Counted from the first letter of the stretch, positions 47,398-55,532 are shown. The stretch is 64,000 nt of DNA from an uncultured Prevotellaceae bacterium (GCA_902801155.1 CADCHG010000001.1:205354-269353); one strand, 5' to 3'. Notes: a model not told the origin generated them from the sequence alone. A program made the numbers and translations.

Positions 47398-47856
47398 CTA
47401 CACCAACCCGTTCCTTACCTTCATCGGAAGCCTTCTCCATATTGCGAGGAGCCATCTCCTTATCGGGCGCACTTGCATCCAGAATTTGGAATAGCGCTGG
47501 AACTTCTTACCGTCAACATAGTCAGGAGTCTTGCTTCCTTTGCGCAGGAAAGCCTTGACAAATACCTTTACATCCTCGTGTCTTATCACTGGGTCAGGAG
47601 TGAGGTTGCCATCACCAAGCATCTGCACACGCTTATCGTCAAGACGGAAAATGCGATGCAGGGCATAACGACCGGGAGACAACTCCGCAAGGACTATATC
47701 CCCGACCTTCAATGGGCGGTCTATCTTACAGAGTATCGCAAGGTCGCGACCATCCTCAAGGAACGGACGCATACTGAAACCACGAAGCGGTATCGTCACA
47801 TCGTGCCCTTCATTTACCAATGCAAAGACTTCCGGAAGAAACTCCGCATTGTTCAT
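47398..47856 (-). CDS. S24/S26 peptidase, signal-peptidase-like (Ser/His type)
   Basis: A 152-residue protein. The nucleophile is probably Ser28 in LRGFSMRPFLEDG. The position usually held by the catalytic Lys reads RYALHRIF (His67), as in the S26B (archaeal/ER) signalases that use histidine. GDIVLAEL and MLGDGNLTPDP are further family blocks. There is no N-terminal membrane anchor, but the C-terminal 25 residues (FWMQVRPIRRWLLAIWRRLP) may associate with membrane. ATG 47856 is preferred to a GTG at 47877. Expected to cleave a peptide, perhaps the product of this locus. Confidence 0.78.
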   Translation of the reverse strand: MNNAEFLPEVFALVNEGHDVTIPLRGFSMRPFLEDGRDLAILCKIDRPLKVGDIVLAELSPGRYALHRIFRLDDKRVQMLGDGNLTPDPVIRHEDVKVFVKAFLRKGSKTPDYVDGKKFQRYSKFWMQVRPIRRWLLAIWRRLPMKVRNGLV

Positions 47857-47915
47857 GTATTTTACCTTTTCTTCCACGTACTACCTTACTCTTTACACTA
47901 TATACTTTTCACTAT

Positions 47916-48821
47916 CTACTTTACCCCAGACTTCATCCCTGTTGAAGCCACAACCGCAGAATCCCTATCAGGAAGACAATGCAGGTTATATACAGGCGTT
48001 GTCTCTATCATCTTTGTCACCGTATCGCCATTGCAACGGTATATCCTTTCATCCCATTTCATTGTAGAACATGCAGGGAGAAGGGTGATAAAGGCATCAA
48101 TCGGGCGAAGACGCTCCAGACTATTGCTTTCCGCACGCTTTATCAAGGCTATACCTCCAAGCGGAGCCTTTATATTACGATAGCACGGGGTTTTTCCACT
48201 CCAAGGACTGCCATAGATAAATGCCTTGCCATCAATGATACGTACAACGGGGTTATCATCGTTCATCAAGTCTGAGCCAGGAATGAACCTCAGCCAGTTA
48301 CTAACCTGAGTACTCTTACCCGTACCGCTCTTTGCAGTAAAGGCATATCCCCTGCCTTCATTCCTTACAAGAGAGGCATGAATGAGACAGGTATCAAGAG
48401 GTGCAGTTGCAAAGGCATAGCACAGCATTATGACGGAGTTAAGTCCGTAGGAACGCATACCATAGTTTCCCCTTAATGCACATTTGCATACATGGAAATC
48501 CTCATCTGCAATAAGCAATGCCACTTCATGACCGTCAATATCACGGATGATGAACTGGTATCCAGCCTTCTGTTTCTTACCGTCAACATCCTTTTCCACA
48601 CGGAACACCTTGGTCATTCCGTTTCCTGTATCTACATCACGGATAAGGTAACGTTCATCCTTTTTTACAGGGCGCAGAGAGTCATCCACGGTGATATCCA
48701 GTAAAACGGCAGAGCCGTCATCATCAGTCTGGAATGAGACAAACGACGACAGCATCTTCGCATCCTGATAGTCATCAAGGAAGCTGATACGCACCCTATG
48801 TTCGGCTATTACATATAGCAT
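47916..48821 (-). CDS. HPr-kinase-like P-loop protein
   Basis: A 301-residue protein. The N-terminal half (1-140) has no clear family. The second half has the HprK-type core: HASLVRNEGRGYAFTAKSG, Walker A AKSGTGKS at 163-170, an acidic SDLMNDDNPVV motif and SPWSGKT. HprK relatives of this kind are found in several peptide-modification loci, where some phosphorylate the peptide. It starts directly after the stop of the secreted protein gene (TAA then ATG) and is followed by the peptidase gene after 59 bases. Confidence 0.75.
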   Translation of the reverse strand: MLYVIAEHRVRISFLDDYQDAKMLSSFVSFQTDDDGSAVLLDITVDDSLRPVKKDERYLIRDVDTGNGMTKVFRVEKDVDGKKQKAGYQFIIRDIDGHEVALLIADEDFHVCKCALRGNYGMRSYGLNSVIMLCYAFATAPLDTCLIHASLVRNEGRGYAFTAKSGTGKSTQVSNWLRFIPGSDLMNDDNPVVRIIDGKAFIYGSPWSGKTPCYRNIKAPLGGIALIKRAESNSLERLRPIDAFITLLPACSTMKWDERIYRCNGDTVTKMIETTPVYNLHCLPDRDSAVVASTGMKSGVK

Positions 48822-49310
48822 TTAACGGCCTCCATTGCCACCAGGACGTGGTCCTTTTGGAGATTCCGGTTTCTTTGCCTCCTCAGCAGGCAGATCCACC
48901 TCGTCCATTTCACTATATGTAATAGGGTTGTATGCGAAATCGTGGACATAGTTTACCACGAAATGCTTCTTCTGATATTTCTGACGCATCTTGGCGTACT
49001 TCTTCTCAAGCTTTGTACGCTTCTGGTTATAGCAAGTAACGGCAGTATAATTACTTCCTGATGTAGATTTGAAATACTGCTGTAACTGATAGGAATAGTT
49101 ATTGCGTGAATACAAGAAACCGCTTCCTCGTTCTACCGAGGTATTTGGAACTTGCTTGATGTCTGTAAAATATACGGTAGAGTCGATAGCGGAGAAACAC
49201 ACTCCGAACATATACATATCCTTCGGTGCAAAATACAGCTTATTCCTCTGGGCACACACACTGGTACATACGGCTACCAGCATCAAAAACACAACTATTA
49301 TCCTATTCAT
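48822..49310 (-). CDS. Secreted protein with Pro/Gly-rich tail
   Basis: A 162-residue protein with signal peptide (ending CTSVCAQ). A central Lys/Tyr-rich helical region (KRTKLEKKYAKMRQKYQKKH) is followed by an acidic stretch and a tail ESPKGPRPGGNGGR. No family recognised. Fused by position between the sigma factor gene (15 bases upstream) and the HPr-kinase-like gene, it may be the substrate of that system; this is a guess. Confidence 0.6.
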   Translation of the reverse strand: MNRIIVVFLMLVAVCTSVCAQRNKLYFAPKDMYMFGVCFSAIDSTVYFTDIKQVPNTSVERGSGFLYSRNNYSYQLQQYFKSTSGSNYTAVTCYNQKRTKLEKKYAKMRQKYQKKHFVVNYVHDFAYNPITYSEMDEVDLPAEEAKKPESPKGPRPGGNGGR

Positions 49311-49325
49311 TTATAATGTTACGAA

Positions 49326-49952
49326 TTACTTTTTTTCATTATTCAACTTTGTCAGAGGTTTCCTGAGCTTACGTTCCGCCTTCTTCCTTATCTGACGTAC
49401 ACGTTCACGCTTCAAGCCCATCTCTTCTGCTATCTCCATCATAGTAAGGGCATCGGTACCAAGACCATAATACAGGATGATGACCTTGCGTTCACGCTCA
49501 TTCAGGCAGCCGAGACTCCCTGTCAATTCCGTATCGGCAGAAAGGAAAGACACGCTTTCATCCGCATTTCTGTTACTCTTGGCAACAGCCATATCCACAC
49601 GGGAATTAGTGAAGCCTACCGAAGCGGGAGCATCGTGGATTATATTCCCCTGCTGCTCAATGGCACGCTCAATAGCCTTGCGGATGTCCCATACGGCATA
49701 CTGCACAAAACGGATTCCCTTCTCAGGCTTCCACTTACCGGCAGCAAGCATCAAGGCGAGATTTCCTTCACTTACGAGGTCGTCAAGTGAAAGACCGTTA
49801 TCCTGATACTGACGGGCAACGCTCACCACAAATCCAAGATTTGCAGTAACCAATCTCTCTAGCGCATGCTGGTCTCCCTGTGCAATACGTTCACCGAGTT
49901 GTCGCTCTTCCTCATCAGTAAGGCAAAGTTTATTATCGTGACTTGTAGTCAT
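49326..49952 (-). CDS. Alternative sigma-70 family factor
   Basis: A 208-residue sigma factor. Region 2 is intact (LVTANLGFVVSVARQYQDNG, DDLVSEGNLALMLAAGKWKP, IRFVQYAVWDIRKAIERAI) and region 4 has the helix-turn-helix (MMEIAEEMGLKRERVRQIRK). Region 3 is shortened and region 1.1 is missing, so it is not the housekeeping factor. No anti-sigma gene is adjacent. As first gene of the set it may control that set as well as distant genes. Confidence 0.88.
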   Translation of the reverse strand: MTTSHDNKLCLTDEEERQLGERIAQGDQHALERLVTANLGFVVSVARQYQDNGLSLDDLVSEGNLALMLAAGKWKPEKGIRFVQYAVWDIRKAIERAIEQQGNIIHDAPASVGFTNSRVDMAVAKSNRNADESVSFLSADTELTGSLGCLNERERKVIILYYGLGTDALTMMEIAEEMGLKRERVRQIRKKAERKLRKPLTKLNNEKK

Positions 49953-50005
49953 TGAAAACTGATTCTTAAATTAACGGGAAACACGCCTTTCCGCGAATTT
50001 CGGTA

Positions 50006-50013
50006 CAAAATTA
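50006..50013 (-). promoter_or_regulatory. -7 box of the sigma factor gene
   Basis: TAATTTTG on the minus strand, 54 bases before the start at 49952; no TTTG at the usual -33 distance. Confidence 0.45.
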
Positions 50014-50075
50014 ATATATTTTCATCAAAAAGCATAAGTCTGCGTATTAAAAATACAAAAAACGTGGATATTTTA

Positions 50076-50106
50076 TTTGCGATATCCGTTTTTCTTTGTA
50101 ATTTTG
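50076..50106 (+). promoter_or_regulatory. M6 protease promoter
   Basis: TTTG (50076-50079), 19 bases, TAATTTTG (50099-50106), 57 bases before ATG 50164. It also shows that the in-frame ATG at 50077 lies upstream of the transcript. Confidence 0.7.
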
Positions 50107-50163
50107 CAGCGATTTATCACAACTGACAACCTATTTTGTATAAATAGAAAAAATAAACGAAGA

Positions 50164-52614
50164 ATGAAAAAATTCCTTACGACATGCCTGTTGGCCTGTG
50201 CCGCCCTTACAGGTACATACGCCGCAAAAGCTATAACAACGCCATTCCAAGTAACATTGCAGGATGGCAAAACCGTTATGGCACAGATTCATGGTGACGA
50301 GCACTTCCATTTTTATACTACCACATCGGGAGAACTCCTGATCTTCGAGAACGAGACTTGGCGCATGGCTACTGATGCCGACAAGGAACAGCTTACCAAG
50401 AAACAGGAAACCGCAAAGGCAAGGCGTAAGGCAAACGAGAAGATAACAGCCACACGCCCATTCCCACACGTTGGTACTCCCAAGGCATTAGTCATAATGG
50501 TGGACTTCTCCGACCAGAGATTCCAATACACGAAGAATGACATCAACAAACTCCTGAACGGAACTGAATATGATGCAAGTGATGGATATCACGGATATGG
50601 TTCTGCTGCACAGTATTTCAACGATTGCAGCAACGGCAAGTTCCAGCCAAAGTTCGACATCGTAGGTCCTTATCACCTTTCAAAGAGCTATACAGTATAT
50701 GGCGAGGGCGATGATGACGTCAGCTCCTTGCTAAGAGATGTTTGCACGATAGCAAACAAAGACGTGGACTTTACCCAGTATGATTCCGACAAAGATGGAT
50801 ATGTGGATCTTGTATATATTATCTATGCAGGATACAGCGCCCAGTGGGGTGATGCAAAAAACCCTAACGCTATCTGGCCAAAGTCAGGAACAGGCGACTA
50901 TGGCACATACGACGGCAAGAAAGTATATCGTTACGGAGTGAACAACGAGCTTGCATTCTATCCCAAGGTATGGAAGGACATGAAAGTCGCTGAGGAAACA
51001 TTCAAGCCATACCTCACAGGCATAGGCGTATTCCTTCATGAAATGAGCCACACCATGGGACTTCCAGATTTCTACCCTACCGTCACTTGGTCTGACATCA
51101 GCAAATACGACAATCAGAGCATGGAGGAATGGGATCTCATGGATGGTGGCGAGAACACATACAACGGTTTCTACCCTACCCCATACACAGCATGGGAACG
51201 TGAGTTTATGGGATGGACGGAAAAGATGGACACTCTCAAGAATCCTGCCAACGTAACCCTCACCCCACTTGCAAACGGCGGTAAGGGATTGCGTGTGATG
51301 AACGACAACGATGCCACAGGCAATGAATACTACATTCTTGAAAGCATCACAAAAAAAGGATGGTATGCCAAGATGCCAGGCACAGGAATGCTTGTCACCC
51401 ATATCAATTACGATGCCAGTTCATTCTCCAATTTCAATGGTCCAAACAATACAGCAGGCAAACCAAAGATAACGGTTATACCTGCCAACGGAACCATCTA
51501 CTCTTCTTATCATTATAAGGAAGGCATAGACGCCCAGTACGCAATGACTCAGAAGGAAGTAAAGAACAACTGGGCAGGAAACACATATCCGGGAACCGGG
51601 AATGTAACATCCCTGACCAACTGGAAACCTTTCAAGGGAACAATGTCCAAGGATATCACAAACATTGTGCAGAAGTCAAACGGAGATGTGACATTCGCAT
51701 TCAAGGGCGGTATTCCTGTCCTCTCATTTGCGAAGAGCGAAATGACCTCTGACGGAAAGACAGCCATCACCAACACTCTCAACATACAGTATCCGAGAAC
51801 TGACGGCAAGACGACCTATAAGAGCAGCAACACAGCCGTTGCCACCGTTGATGCAAATGGCAAGGTAACGGGTGTGGATGACGGTACAGCCACCATTACC
51901 GCTACTTATACATATAGTGGTGGTACTAAGACTGCAACCTACAAGGTTACCGTCAAGTTCCCTGTTCCTACCCTCGCCTTCGCAAAGAGCGAGATAAAGA
52001 CAGATGCAAAGAGCACCGTGACAAATGCCCTCAATATCACCAACGGATATACCGACGGCAAGACGACCTACAAGAGCAGCAACACAGCCGTTGCAACTGT
52101 TGATGCTAATGGTAATGTAAAGGGTGTTGCCAATGGTACAGCAACTATTACCGCGACCTATACCTATCGAGGTGGCAAGAAGACTGTTACAGCAACCTAC
52201 AAGGTTACCGTTGCTATTCCTACCATCACATTAGCCAACAGCACGATAAAGATGGACGGAAAGACTACCGCTACCAACAAGGTCACTATCAAAAACGAGT
52301 GGGCTGACGGTAAGCTAAGCTATAAGAGCAGCAATACAAACGTTGCGACAATAGATAGCAAGGGCGCTATTACCGCCAAGAGCAGTGGTACTGCAACAAT
52401 CACGGTTACATATACCTACAACAACGGTAATACAATATCCAAGAACTTTACCGTCACTGTTGCTATACCAACAGATATCACGGAGCTAACACCTAACACC
52501 CAACACCCAACACCTGCTAACATCTACACTCTCGACGGCAAATATGTAGGTAAATCCAAGGAAACTCTTCCAAGCGGAATATACATTCAAAACGGAAAGA
52601 AGTTTACGAAATAG
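50164..52614 (+). CDS. Secreted M6 metalloprotease with Ig-like repeats
   Basis: An 816-residue protein with signal peptide (MKKFLTTCLLACAALTGTYA). The M6 (immune-inhibitor-A-like) zinc site is His292-Glu-Met-Ser-His296 in VFLHEMSHTMGLPDFY. From about residue 515 there are three bacterial Ig-like (BIG2) repeats with the pattern KSSNTAVATVDANGKVTGV; the first two are close copies at DNA level. The C-terminal sorting-like tail (NIYTLDGKYVG ... LPSGIYIQNGKKFTK) is preceded by a linker encoded by four phased heptamers (52486-52513). Likely a cell-surface or released protease. Confidence 0.92.
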   Translation: MKKFLTTCLLACAALTGTYAAKAITTPFQVTLQDGKTVMAQIHGDEHFHFYTTTSGELLIFENETWRMATDADKEQLTKKQETAKARRKANEKITATRPFPHVGTPKALVIMVDFSDQRFQYTKNDINKLLNGTEYDASDGYHGYGSAAQYFNDCSNGKFQPKFDIVGPYHLSKSYTVYGEGDDDVSSLLRDVCTIANKDVDFTQYDSDKDGYVDLVYIIYAGYSAQWGDAKNPNAIWPKSGTGDYGTYDGKKVYRYGVNNELAFYPKVWKDMKVAEETFKPYLTGIGVFLHEMSHTMGLPDFYPTVTWSDISKYDNQSMEEWDLMDGGENTYNGFYPTPYTAWEREFMGWTEKMDTLKNPANVTLTPLANGGKGLRVMNDNDATGNEYYILESITKKGWYAKMPGTGMLVTHINYDASSFSNFNGPNNTAGKPKITVIPANGTIYSSYHYKEGIDAQYAMTQKEVKNNWAGNTYPGTGNVTSLTNWKPFKGTMSKDITNIVQKSNGDVTFAFKGGIPVLSFAKSEMTSDGKTAITNTLNIQYPRTDGKTTYKSSNTAVATVDANGKVTGVDDGTATITATYTYSGGTKTATYKVTVKFPVPTLAFAKSEIKTDAKSTVTNALNITNGYTDGKTTYKSSNTAVATVDANGNVKGVANGTATITATYTYRGGKKTVTATYKVTVAIPTITLANSTIKMDGKTTATNKVTIKNEWADGKLSYKSSNTNVATIDSKGAITAKSSGTATITVTYTYNNGNTISKNFTVTVAIPTDITELTPNTQHPTPANIYTLDGKYVGKSKETLPSGIYIQNGKKFTK

Positions 52615-52619
52615 ATGGT

Positions 52620-52656
52620 CTCTCCCCCCGCCCTCCCCCGTAGGGAGGGAGCCGGA
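52620..52656. repeat. P3-type GC-rich palindrome
   Basis: CTCTCCCCCCGCCCTCCCCC followed by GTAGGGAGGGAGCCGG. Nearly the same sequence is found inside the metallophosphoesterase gene (about 4925-4956). Confidence 0.65.
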
Positions 52657-52675
52657 AGGCAATTACAATATAATT

Positions 52676-52739
52676 CAAGAGCATTCTCCAAGCGAGGATG
52701 CTCTTTTTCGTGAGAATATTTGGAGAAATCAGATATTTT
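52676..52739 (+). repeat. 64-base direct repeat, copy 1 (terminator plus promoter)
   Basis: Identical over 64 bases to 53333-53396. It contains a terminator (AGAGCATTCTCC / GAGGATGCTCT then TTTTT) that ends the M6 transcript and the -33 TTTG (52719-52722). With TACTTTTG at 52743-52750, 20 bases later, this is the promoter of the toxin-antitoxin pair, 21 bases before its ATG. Confidence 0.9.
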
Positions 52740-52770
52740 GCTTACTTTTGCAGACAAAACAACTTGAATT

Positions 52771-53025
52771 ATGAGAACAGCAACATTTAGCGATTTCAGT
52801 TCAAATATAAAGAACTACTTCAATTCCGTAATAGACAATTGCGACTCTATTATTGTTAATCGTAATAGCGATGAAGCAGCTGTATTGTTGTCTCTTGATG
52901 AGTACAACTCTCTCATGGAGACATTATATCTTATGTCTTCCCGTGATACTATGGCAGATATTCGCAAAGCCGAGCAAGACATTAAAGAAGGCAAAGGAAT
53001 AGAAGTAAATCTTGACGAACTATGA
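52771..53025 (+). CDS. yefM: Antitoxin, Phd/YefM family
   Basis: An 84-residue antitoxin. The N-terminal DNA-binding domain (MRTATFSDFSSNIKNYFNSV, then IIVNRNSDEAAVLLSLDEYN) is typical of YefM; the acidic C-terminal part (DIKEGKGIEVNLDEL) would wrap around the toxin. It overlaps the toxin gene by four bases (ATGA), ensuring that antitoxin is made first. Together the two proteins normally repress their own promoter. Confidence 0.93.
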   Translation: MRTATFSDFSSNIKNYFNSVIDNCDSIIVNRNSDEAAVLLSLDEYNSLMETLYLMSSRDTMADIRKAEQDIKEGKGIEVNLDEL

Positions 53026-53291
53026 GATTAATCTTTTCTCCTTTGGCACTTGAGCAATGGAACGATTGGAAACGCACAAACCCACAAGTAGCGAAACGCA
53101 TCAAGAAACTACTTGAGGATATATGCGCACATCCATTTACTGGTATAGGAAAGCCTGAGCCTCTAAAGTTTGATCTTGCAGGAAAATGGTCTAGAAGAAT
53201 CAATAGCGAACATAGAATTATCTACAAGGTATCTGATGGAATGATAGAAATTGATGTATTATCAATGAAATATCACTATCCAAAGAAATAG
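53022..53291 (+). CDS. yoeB: Toxin, YoeB/Txe family mRNA interferase
   Basis: An 89-residue RelE-superfamily toxin that cuts mRNA on the ribosome. The YoeB signature is complete: HPFTGIGKPEPLKFDLAGKW (Glu), SRRINSEHRIIYKV (Arg) and the end MKYHYPKK (His, Tyr). Length and partner fit the family. The whole module lies between two identical 64-base repeats. Confidence 0.94.
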   Translation: MRLIFSPLALEQWNDWKRTNPQVAKRIKKLLEDICAHPFTGIGKPEPLKFDLAGKWSRRINSEHRIIYKVSDGMIEIDVLSMKYHYPKK

Positions 53292-53332
53292 CAGACTTCA
53301 ATGATGCGAATATAGGCATACGAGATACATAC

Positions 53333-53396
53333 CAAGAGCATTCTCCAAGCGAGGATGCTCTTTTTCGTGAGAATATTTGGAGAAATCAGATATTTT
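53333..53396 (+). repeat. 64-base direct repeat, copy 2
   Basis: Exact copy of 52676-52739, with terminator and TTTG at 53376-53379; TATTTTTG at 53400-53407 again gives a promoter with a 20-base spacer. Sequence after it (CACACAAG, GTGAATT) still resembles that after copy 1, so the duplicated block is about 95 bases with decay. No gene follows this promoter; its transcript would enter the foldback at 53452. Confidence 0.88.
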
Positions 53397-53451
53397 AATT
53401 ATTTTTGCACACAAGAAAATAACGTGAATTCGACGAATTTAAACGCTACGA

Positions 53452-53655
53452 GGGCTGAAAGCTCGACATCTAATAGGGCAGTCCGTAAGGGCTGTTATTT
53501 AGAATGTTATAGTATATTGAGGTCTGAAGGACCGACACCTATTGTATTGATATGTTTTTAGGTGTTGCACTTACAGCGCTCTAAATACCATTAATTCACC
53601 ATATAACGGTCCTTACGGACCGCCCTATTAGGTACCGCACCTTCGGTACTATTAG
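53452..53655. repeat. MITE-like foldback built of short hairpins
   Basis: The left side (CTAATAGGGCAGTCCGTAAGG, 53470-53491) is complementary to the right side around 53608-53635 with one mismatch in 20. The element contains units such as GGTCTGAAGGACCGACACC and GGTCCTTACGGACCG, each a small hairpin, and inner matching pairs (TATTTAGA / TCTAAATA; ACACCTA / TAGGTGT). No reading frame. Confidence 0.65.
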
Positions 53656-53724
53656 CAATAACCTGAATTACAACAATATACAAAACTGAGAACCCATCAA
53701 ACTCACGTTATATTAGGATTTTCT

Positions 53725-54240
53725 TTAAGGAAGAGTTATTGTTGTGCTTATATCAAATGTGATATTTCTTGCCACCACCTTTCCTTCATATCCCAGCTCT
53801 GGAATGGCAAGATTCACATTGTAAATACCAGCACTCTTGTTCTTCCATGATAATGCCACAAAACCTTCATTTCCAATTTCCCAAGGATAGCCCTTACCAA
53901 CCTTCAAAACGGTCCAAGCACCACCTTTGCGATATCTTACGGTTAGATCCACCATATCGTCTTCACCTATCCGTATCATCGTTTTCTCAACAGACTTGCT
54001 CATAAATGAGATTTCACATTCAACACCATCCGATTTTCCATCTGTACTCTTGGTCGAAAGACATAGATAAGGTGCATTCTGTCTCATTTCCACCCATCCC
54101 GACTTAAACACAAGTTTAGGGGCGAGAGAAGCGAAATCTTCCACCTGCTCTGTAGCTTCTTCATCATCCTTACTGCACGATGTAAACGCAGTCATTGCGA
54201 CAAATACTGTCATAAATAGAAATACAAATACTTTTTTCAT
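53725..54240 (-). CDS. Small lipoprotein of unknown function
   Basis: A 171-residue protein whose leader ends in the lipobox TAFTSC (Cys22, followed by SKDDEE, which favours surface export in Bacteroidetes). The body looks like a beta-sandwich (VDLTVRYRKGGAWTVLKVG, GIYNVNLAIPELGYEGKVVA). ATG 54240 is used. No promoter is seen directly before it; the nearest is 54622, with a terminator-like hairpin in between. Confidence 0.65.
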   Translation of the reverse strand: MKKVFVFLFMTVFVAMTAFTSCSKDDEEATEQVEDFASLAPKLVFKSGWVEMRQNAPYLCLSTKSTDGKSDGVECEISFMSKSVEKTMIRIGEDDMVDLTVRYRKGGAWTVLKVGKGYPWEIGNEGFVALSWKNKSAGIYNVNLAIPELGYEGKVVARNITFDISTTITLP

Positions 54241-54351
54241 AAACATTTTTTTAGAAGGTTAATACTATTTTTCTTTTTGATTATTTTTGTTATTTTTCAT
54301 TGTATGATACCAGAGTCAGACTCCATGGTAAAGAAATAAGTGACTAAAAAC

Positions 54352-54615
54352 AAAAAAGGATGGAGCTCATCACGCCCATCCTCTACACGGCTCTGGAAAA
54401 ACCTCAAATGAAATGAACAGTAACTAGCATCCATCCGTGTACGATATATAAACCTCGACCAAGCATAGAGCTGTCGAAAGTTTCATATACAAATACACTA
54501 GATGGCATTTTAGTTTCTATCCCTCATTTTTATAAGTTTTCCAGACTTTTGTAGAGAGGAAAGAACAGCAATGCCTTCTTTGGCAAGTGGCTAATCTCAA
54601 AAGAGTCTCCACTCT
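54352..54615 (-). ncRNA. Candidate small RNA or attenuated leader, about 265 bases
   Basis: A strong minus-strand promoter (54653-54622) and an intrinsic terminator (CCATCC/GGATGG stem at 54358-54381 followed by a run of six T on the minus strand) frame a stretch with no reading frame. It begins with a small hairpin (AGAGT-GGAG-ACTCT) and has a closing helix TACACGG/CCGTGTA (54384-54390 with 54435-54441). I do not recognise it as RNase P, tmRNA, SRP or 6S RNA. Alternatively it is an attenuator for the lipoprotein gene. Confidence 0.45.
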
Positions 54616-54621
54616 GCGTTG

Positions 54622-54653
54622 CAAATATAATAATTATTAATGAGAAAAACAAA
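54622..54653 (-). promoter_or_regulatory. Promoter of the candidate RNA
   Basis: TTTG (54653-54650), exactly 20 bases, TATATTTG (54629-54622) on the minus strand. Confidence 0.65.
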
Positions 54654-54759
54654 TAAAATACATATTTTTTGCAGAAAAAAAGCAAGCATAGTTGTTTTTT
54701 TACAAAATTTCAGTCAGCAAAAAAAAACAATACGACTTGCAATAACATGTTATAGGATG

Positions 54760-54995
54760 CAATAGTCTTTGGTAAAAGCAAGGAATATTATATAGTCATC
54801 AACGACAAAATTGAATGTGGTTGAAAGGGTTAAATCTCAAATCATGACAACTTCTGGCATAAAGGGAATAAGCGAAGAAGCTATTCAACCAACCGTTACC
54901 TATAGATGGTTCCTGACAACACAAAGGGACTTTATATCAGGAATGGAAAGGAAGTGGTAATAAAGCAATCAACCGTTTATATAAGGAGAACATCT
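54760..54995 (+). pseudogene. Decayed 3' end of a secreted-protein gene
   Basis: Short coding-like pieces occur in shifting frames: FGKSKEYYIVINDKIECG (stopped by TGA), then GIKGISEEAIQPTVTYR from 54856, then, after a frameshift, PDNTKGLYIRNGKEVVIK from 54912. The last two together are the typical sorting-like tail found on the xylanase and M6 proteins. The upstream body is gone. Confidence 0.55.
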
Positions 54996-55167
54996 TATAA
55001 AAAATAATGTATGAATTAACGTGTAATTAACGGAAATTAATGTTGCTCACTTAGTGAAAAAAAACTAAGGGACATCCTCACACATAGAGGGGGCTCCTTT
55101 TGTACTACCTTCTCGATAGACGAAATAAAAAACGCCAAACACGTAGGTGGATAACAACGCTTTGAAA

Positions 55168-55532
55168 AAAAGAATTTTCACATAACTCGTCAACTCGTCA
55201 CCCTCAACGCTACAAGTCATTGTGGCTCTTATCGTTACAGCGGTGATTCATTTCAAAACACTCGTCACCTACTCATCACCCAGAGCCTCGTATCTTGCTG
55301 AGAATGTGGGATATAGAAGGTTGATTCACTCGTCACCCACTCGTCACCCTTTTTAGGGTGACGAGTGAATTGGCTATGCAACTCTTTCTATATCAGAATG
55401 ATATACCACTTAATGGTGATGAGTGAGTGACGAGTGAAGCAAAATGAATCACCGCTGCAACTCATTGGCATATAAATCCTTACAACGCTATGGGTGACGA
55501 GTTGCAGAGTTATGTAAAAATTCTTTTAATGT
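55168..55532. repeat. 365-base foldback element with 11-base CACTCGTCACC units
   Basis: The two ends (AAAGAATTTTCACATAACTC and GAGTTATGTAAAAATTCTTT) pair, and inner blocks pair again: AGCGGTGATTCATTT with AAATGAATCACCGCT, and CACTCGTCACC units with GGTGACGAGTG units. The centre (about 55327-55369) is a perfect hairpin CACTCGTCACCC-TTTTTA-GGGTGACGAGTG. Units within each arm are spaced 11 bases. No reading frame; MITE-like. Confidence 0.7.

Noticed and set aside
47233-48183. Plus-strand frame of 316 codons over the PqqD, S26 and HprK-like genes
   Set aside because: Antisense to three genes with clear motifs; no start signal, promoter or domain.
53355-53561. Short plus-strand frame after the second 64-base repeat
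   Set aside because: It runs through the foldback element and shows no coding character.
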